Origin: an uncultured bacterium
Lineage (GTDB): Bacteria > Verrucomicrobiota > Kiritimatiellia > RFP12 > UBA1067
Direction: 5' to 3'
DNA length: 6,377 nucleotides
NCBI GenBank assembly: GCA_946401765.1
Contig: CAMIVJ010000167.1
Coordinates: forward strand, 1-6,377
Shown: positions 5,224-6,377 of the stretch, piece by piece
How positions within the stretch are numbered: position 1 is the first letter of the stretch
Layout: the number at the start of each line of letters is the position of its first letter
The notes under the pieces: model-generated
The model's database searches: none
What the model was told of the DNA's origin: nothing
The model's input: only the letters and a program-made list of their open reading frames with translations
Program-made: the position numbers and the translations under genes

Positions 5224-6377
5224 ATGGCGGTTACTGAAACGACTACGGAAGGCTGGGGCTCGCGCCTCGGCAGCTCCATCAAGGGAGTGCTTACGGGCCT
5301 GGCCCTTTTTGCGGCGGGCTTTCCGTTGCTCTTCTGGAACGAAGGCAATGCCGTCAAGACGGCCAAGGCCATCGACGAGGGAGAAGGCGCGTGCGTGTCG
5401 CTTGAGTCCAACGAGAAGGTGGATGCCGCGATGGAGGGCAAGCTCGTGCACCTCTCGGGCAAGGCAGACACCAAGGACGTGCTGGCCGACGACGTGTTCG
5501 GAGTCTCCGCCACAGCGATCCGCCTGCAGCGCCAGGTGGAGATGTTCCAGTGGATCGAGGAGAGCCGCACCACCGAGAAGAAGAAGATGGGCGGCAAGGT
5601 GGAGAAGACGACAACCTACACGTACAAGCAGGACTGGAGCCCGACGGTGATCAACTCCGGAAACTTCAAGGAGTCGGGCCATGACAACCCTGCGGCGATG
5701 GAGTTTTCGTCCGAGCAGAAGTACGCGGCCAACGTCACGTTCGGCGCGTTCCGCCTCTCCGAGGACCAGATCCGCCGCATCGGCTCGACGCAGGCGTACG
5801 CCTTCCCCACCGACTTCGTGTGCAAGGTCGATCGCGTGCAGACGAAGGGCGCCACCATCTACGTGCCCAACACCGAGACGCGCGTGAACCCGCTCAACAG
5901 GCGCGACGTCGCCTCGCAGCCGCGCGTGGGCGACATGCGCGTGACGTTCCGCGTGGTGTACCCGCACGACATCTCGCTCATCGCCAAGCAGAAGGGCGAC
6001 AGCTTCATCGACTACACCGCCAAGACCGGCAAGAAGCTGAACTACCTCGTGGACGGCGTTGAAGACGCGGCGGCGATGTTCGCCACTGCGCGCAAGAACA
6101 ACGCCATGCTCACATGGCTCCTCCGCCTTGTCGGATTCCTTGCGATGTACATCGGCCTCGGCATGGTGTTCAAGCCCCTCAGCGTGCTTGCCGACGTTCT
6201 GCCGATCCTCGGCGACATCGTGGGCATCGGCACCGGAATCGTGGCTGGCCTGATCGCGTTCGTGTGCGCCGTCATCACGATCGCGATCGCGTGGATAACG
6301 TACCGTCCCGTGCTTGGCATCACGCTTCTCGTGCTGGCCGTGGCGGGAATCGTGCTGCTGATCAAGAAGCGCAGGGC
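5224..6377 (+). CDS. TMEM43 family membrane protein (3' partial)
   Basis: The frame stays open to the window end: 384 codons plus two bases. The order of features matches the TMEM43 (LUMA) family: one transmembrane helix at about 22-38 ending in WNEGNAV (38-44); a large soluble domain with KLVHLSG (73-79), DDVFGV (89-94), the hallmark RQVEMFQWIEE (103-113), YTYKQDWSP (132-140), a GNF...NP segment (146-156), GAFRLS (174-179) and VGDMRVTF (235-242); then a C-terminal membrane block at about 296-318, 320-361 (probably two helices) and 363-380, ending in KKRR. Because all expected segments are present, the stop is probably only a few codons beyond the window. In animals the family is an inner nuclear membrane/ER protein; the role of the bacterial members is not established, and envelope location is inferred from topology. 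The start is well fixed by AAGGAG and the promoter upstream. It appears to have its own transcript. Confidence 0.88.
   Translation, partial: MAVTETTTEGWGSRLGSSIKGVLTGLALFAAGFPLLFWNEGNAVKTAKAIDEGEGACVSLESNEKVDAAMEGKLVHLSGKADTKDVLADDVFGVSATAIRLQRQVEMFQWIEESRTTEKKKMGGKVEKTTTYTYKQDWSPTVINSGNFKESGHDNPAAMEFSSEQKYAANVTFGAFRLSEDQIRRIGSTQAYAFPTDFVCKVDRVQTKGATIYVPNTETRVNPLNRRDVASQPRVGDMRVTFRVVYPHDISLIAKQKGDSFIDYTAKTGKKLNYLVDGVEDAAAMFATARKNNAMLTWLLRLVGFLAMYIGLGMVFKPLSVLADVLPILGDIVGIGTGIVAGLIAFVCAVITIAIAWITYRPVLGITLLVLAVAGIVLLIKKRR

Noticed and set aside
5074..5967. A 297-codon minus-strand frame ending in GFGFLVSG repeats.
   Set aside because: It is antisense to the well-supported TMEM43-family gene, and its repeats are again the heptamer array. 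It has no recognisable domain and a His/Arg/Leu-rich shadow composition.

Overview
This window comes from a high-GC bacterial chromosome. It most likely belongs to the PVC group (Verrucomicrobia, Kiritimatiellae or Lentisphaerota type), possibly a gut or rumen lineage. That placement is an inference from protein style: a lamin-tail-like exported protein, short lipoproteins of an unfamiliar type, an M50-type membrane protease, a bacterial TMEM43 protein and a divergent HemW. No rRNA, tRNA, IS element, integrase, CRISPR array or phage gene is visible, so this looks like ordinary chromosomal sequence with a few odd features.

Layout. (1) 1-770, + strand: the C-terminal end of an exported-looking protein whose start lies before the window. 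(2) 811-2857, - strand: a three-gene cluster transcribed right to left. It holds two related small lipoproteins and then hisC (histidinol-phosphate aminotransferase). Each junction is a 4-base ATGA stop/start overlap, so the three genes look like one translationally coupled operon. (3) 2858-2922: a 65-bp divergent promoter region. Both promoters lie so close to their start codons that both transcripts should be leaderless or nearly so. (4) 2923-4987, + strand: an FtsB/DivIC-type septum protein, a multi-pass membrane protein with an HELTH zinc-protease motif, and a HemW-like radical SAM protein that overlaps the protease gene by 38 bases. (5) 4988-5223: a 236-bp intergenic region with a tandem array of 7-bp units in several sequence variants, then an extended -10 promoter and a strong Shine-Dalgarno site. 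(6) 5224-6377: a TMEM43-family membrane protein, nearly complete but cut by the window end.

How the genes fit together. The divergent promoters would drive a lipoprotein-lipoprotein-hisC unit leftward and an ftsB-like/M50/hemW unit rightward. FtsB-like protein, membrane protease and lipoproteins all act at the cell envelope. hisC (histidine synthesis) and hemW (heme handling) are metabolic or cofactor genes that share these transcripts with no obvious pathway link.

The points most worth a second look are the telomere-like heptamer array with a G-quadruplex-capable segment, the paired leaderless-type promoters, and the duplicated lipoprotein family coupled to hisC. I did not find a convincing new defence system, mobile element or other multi-gene system.
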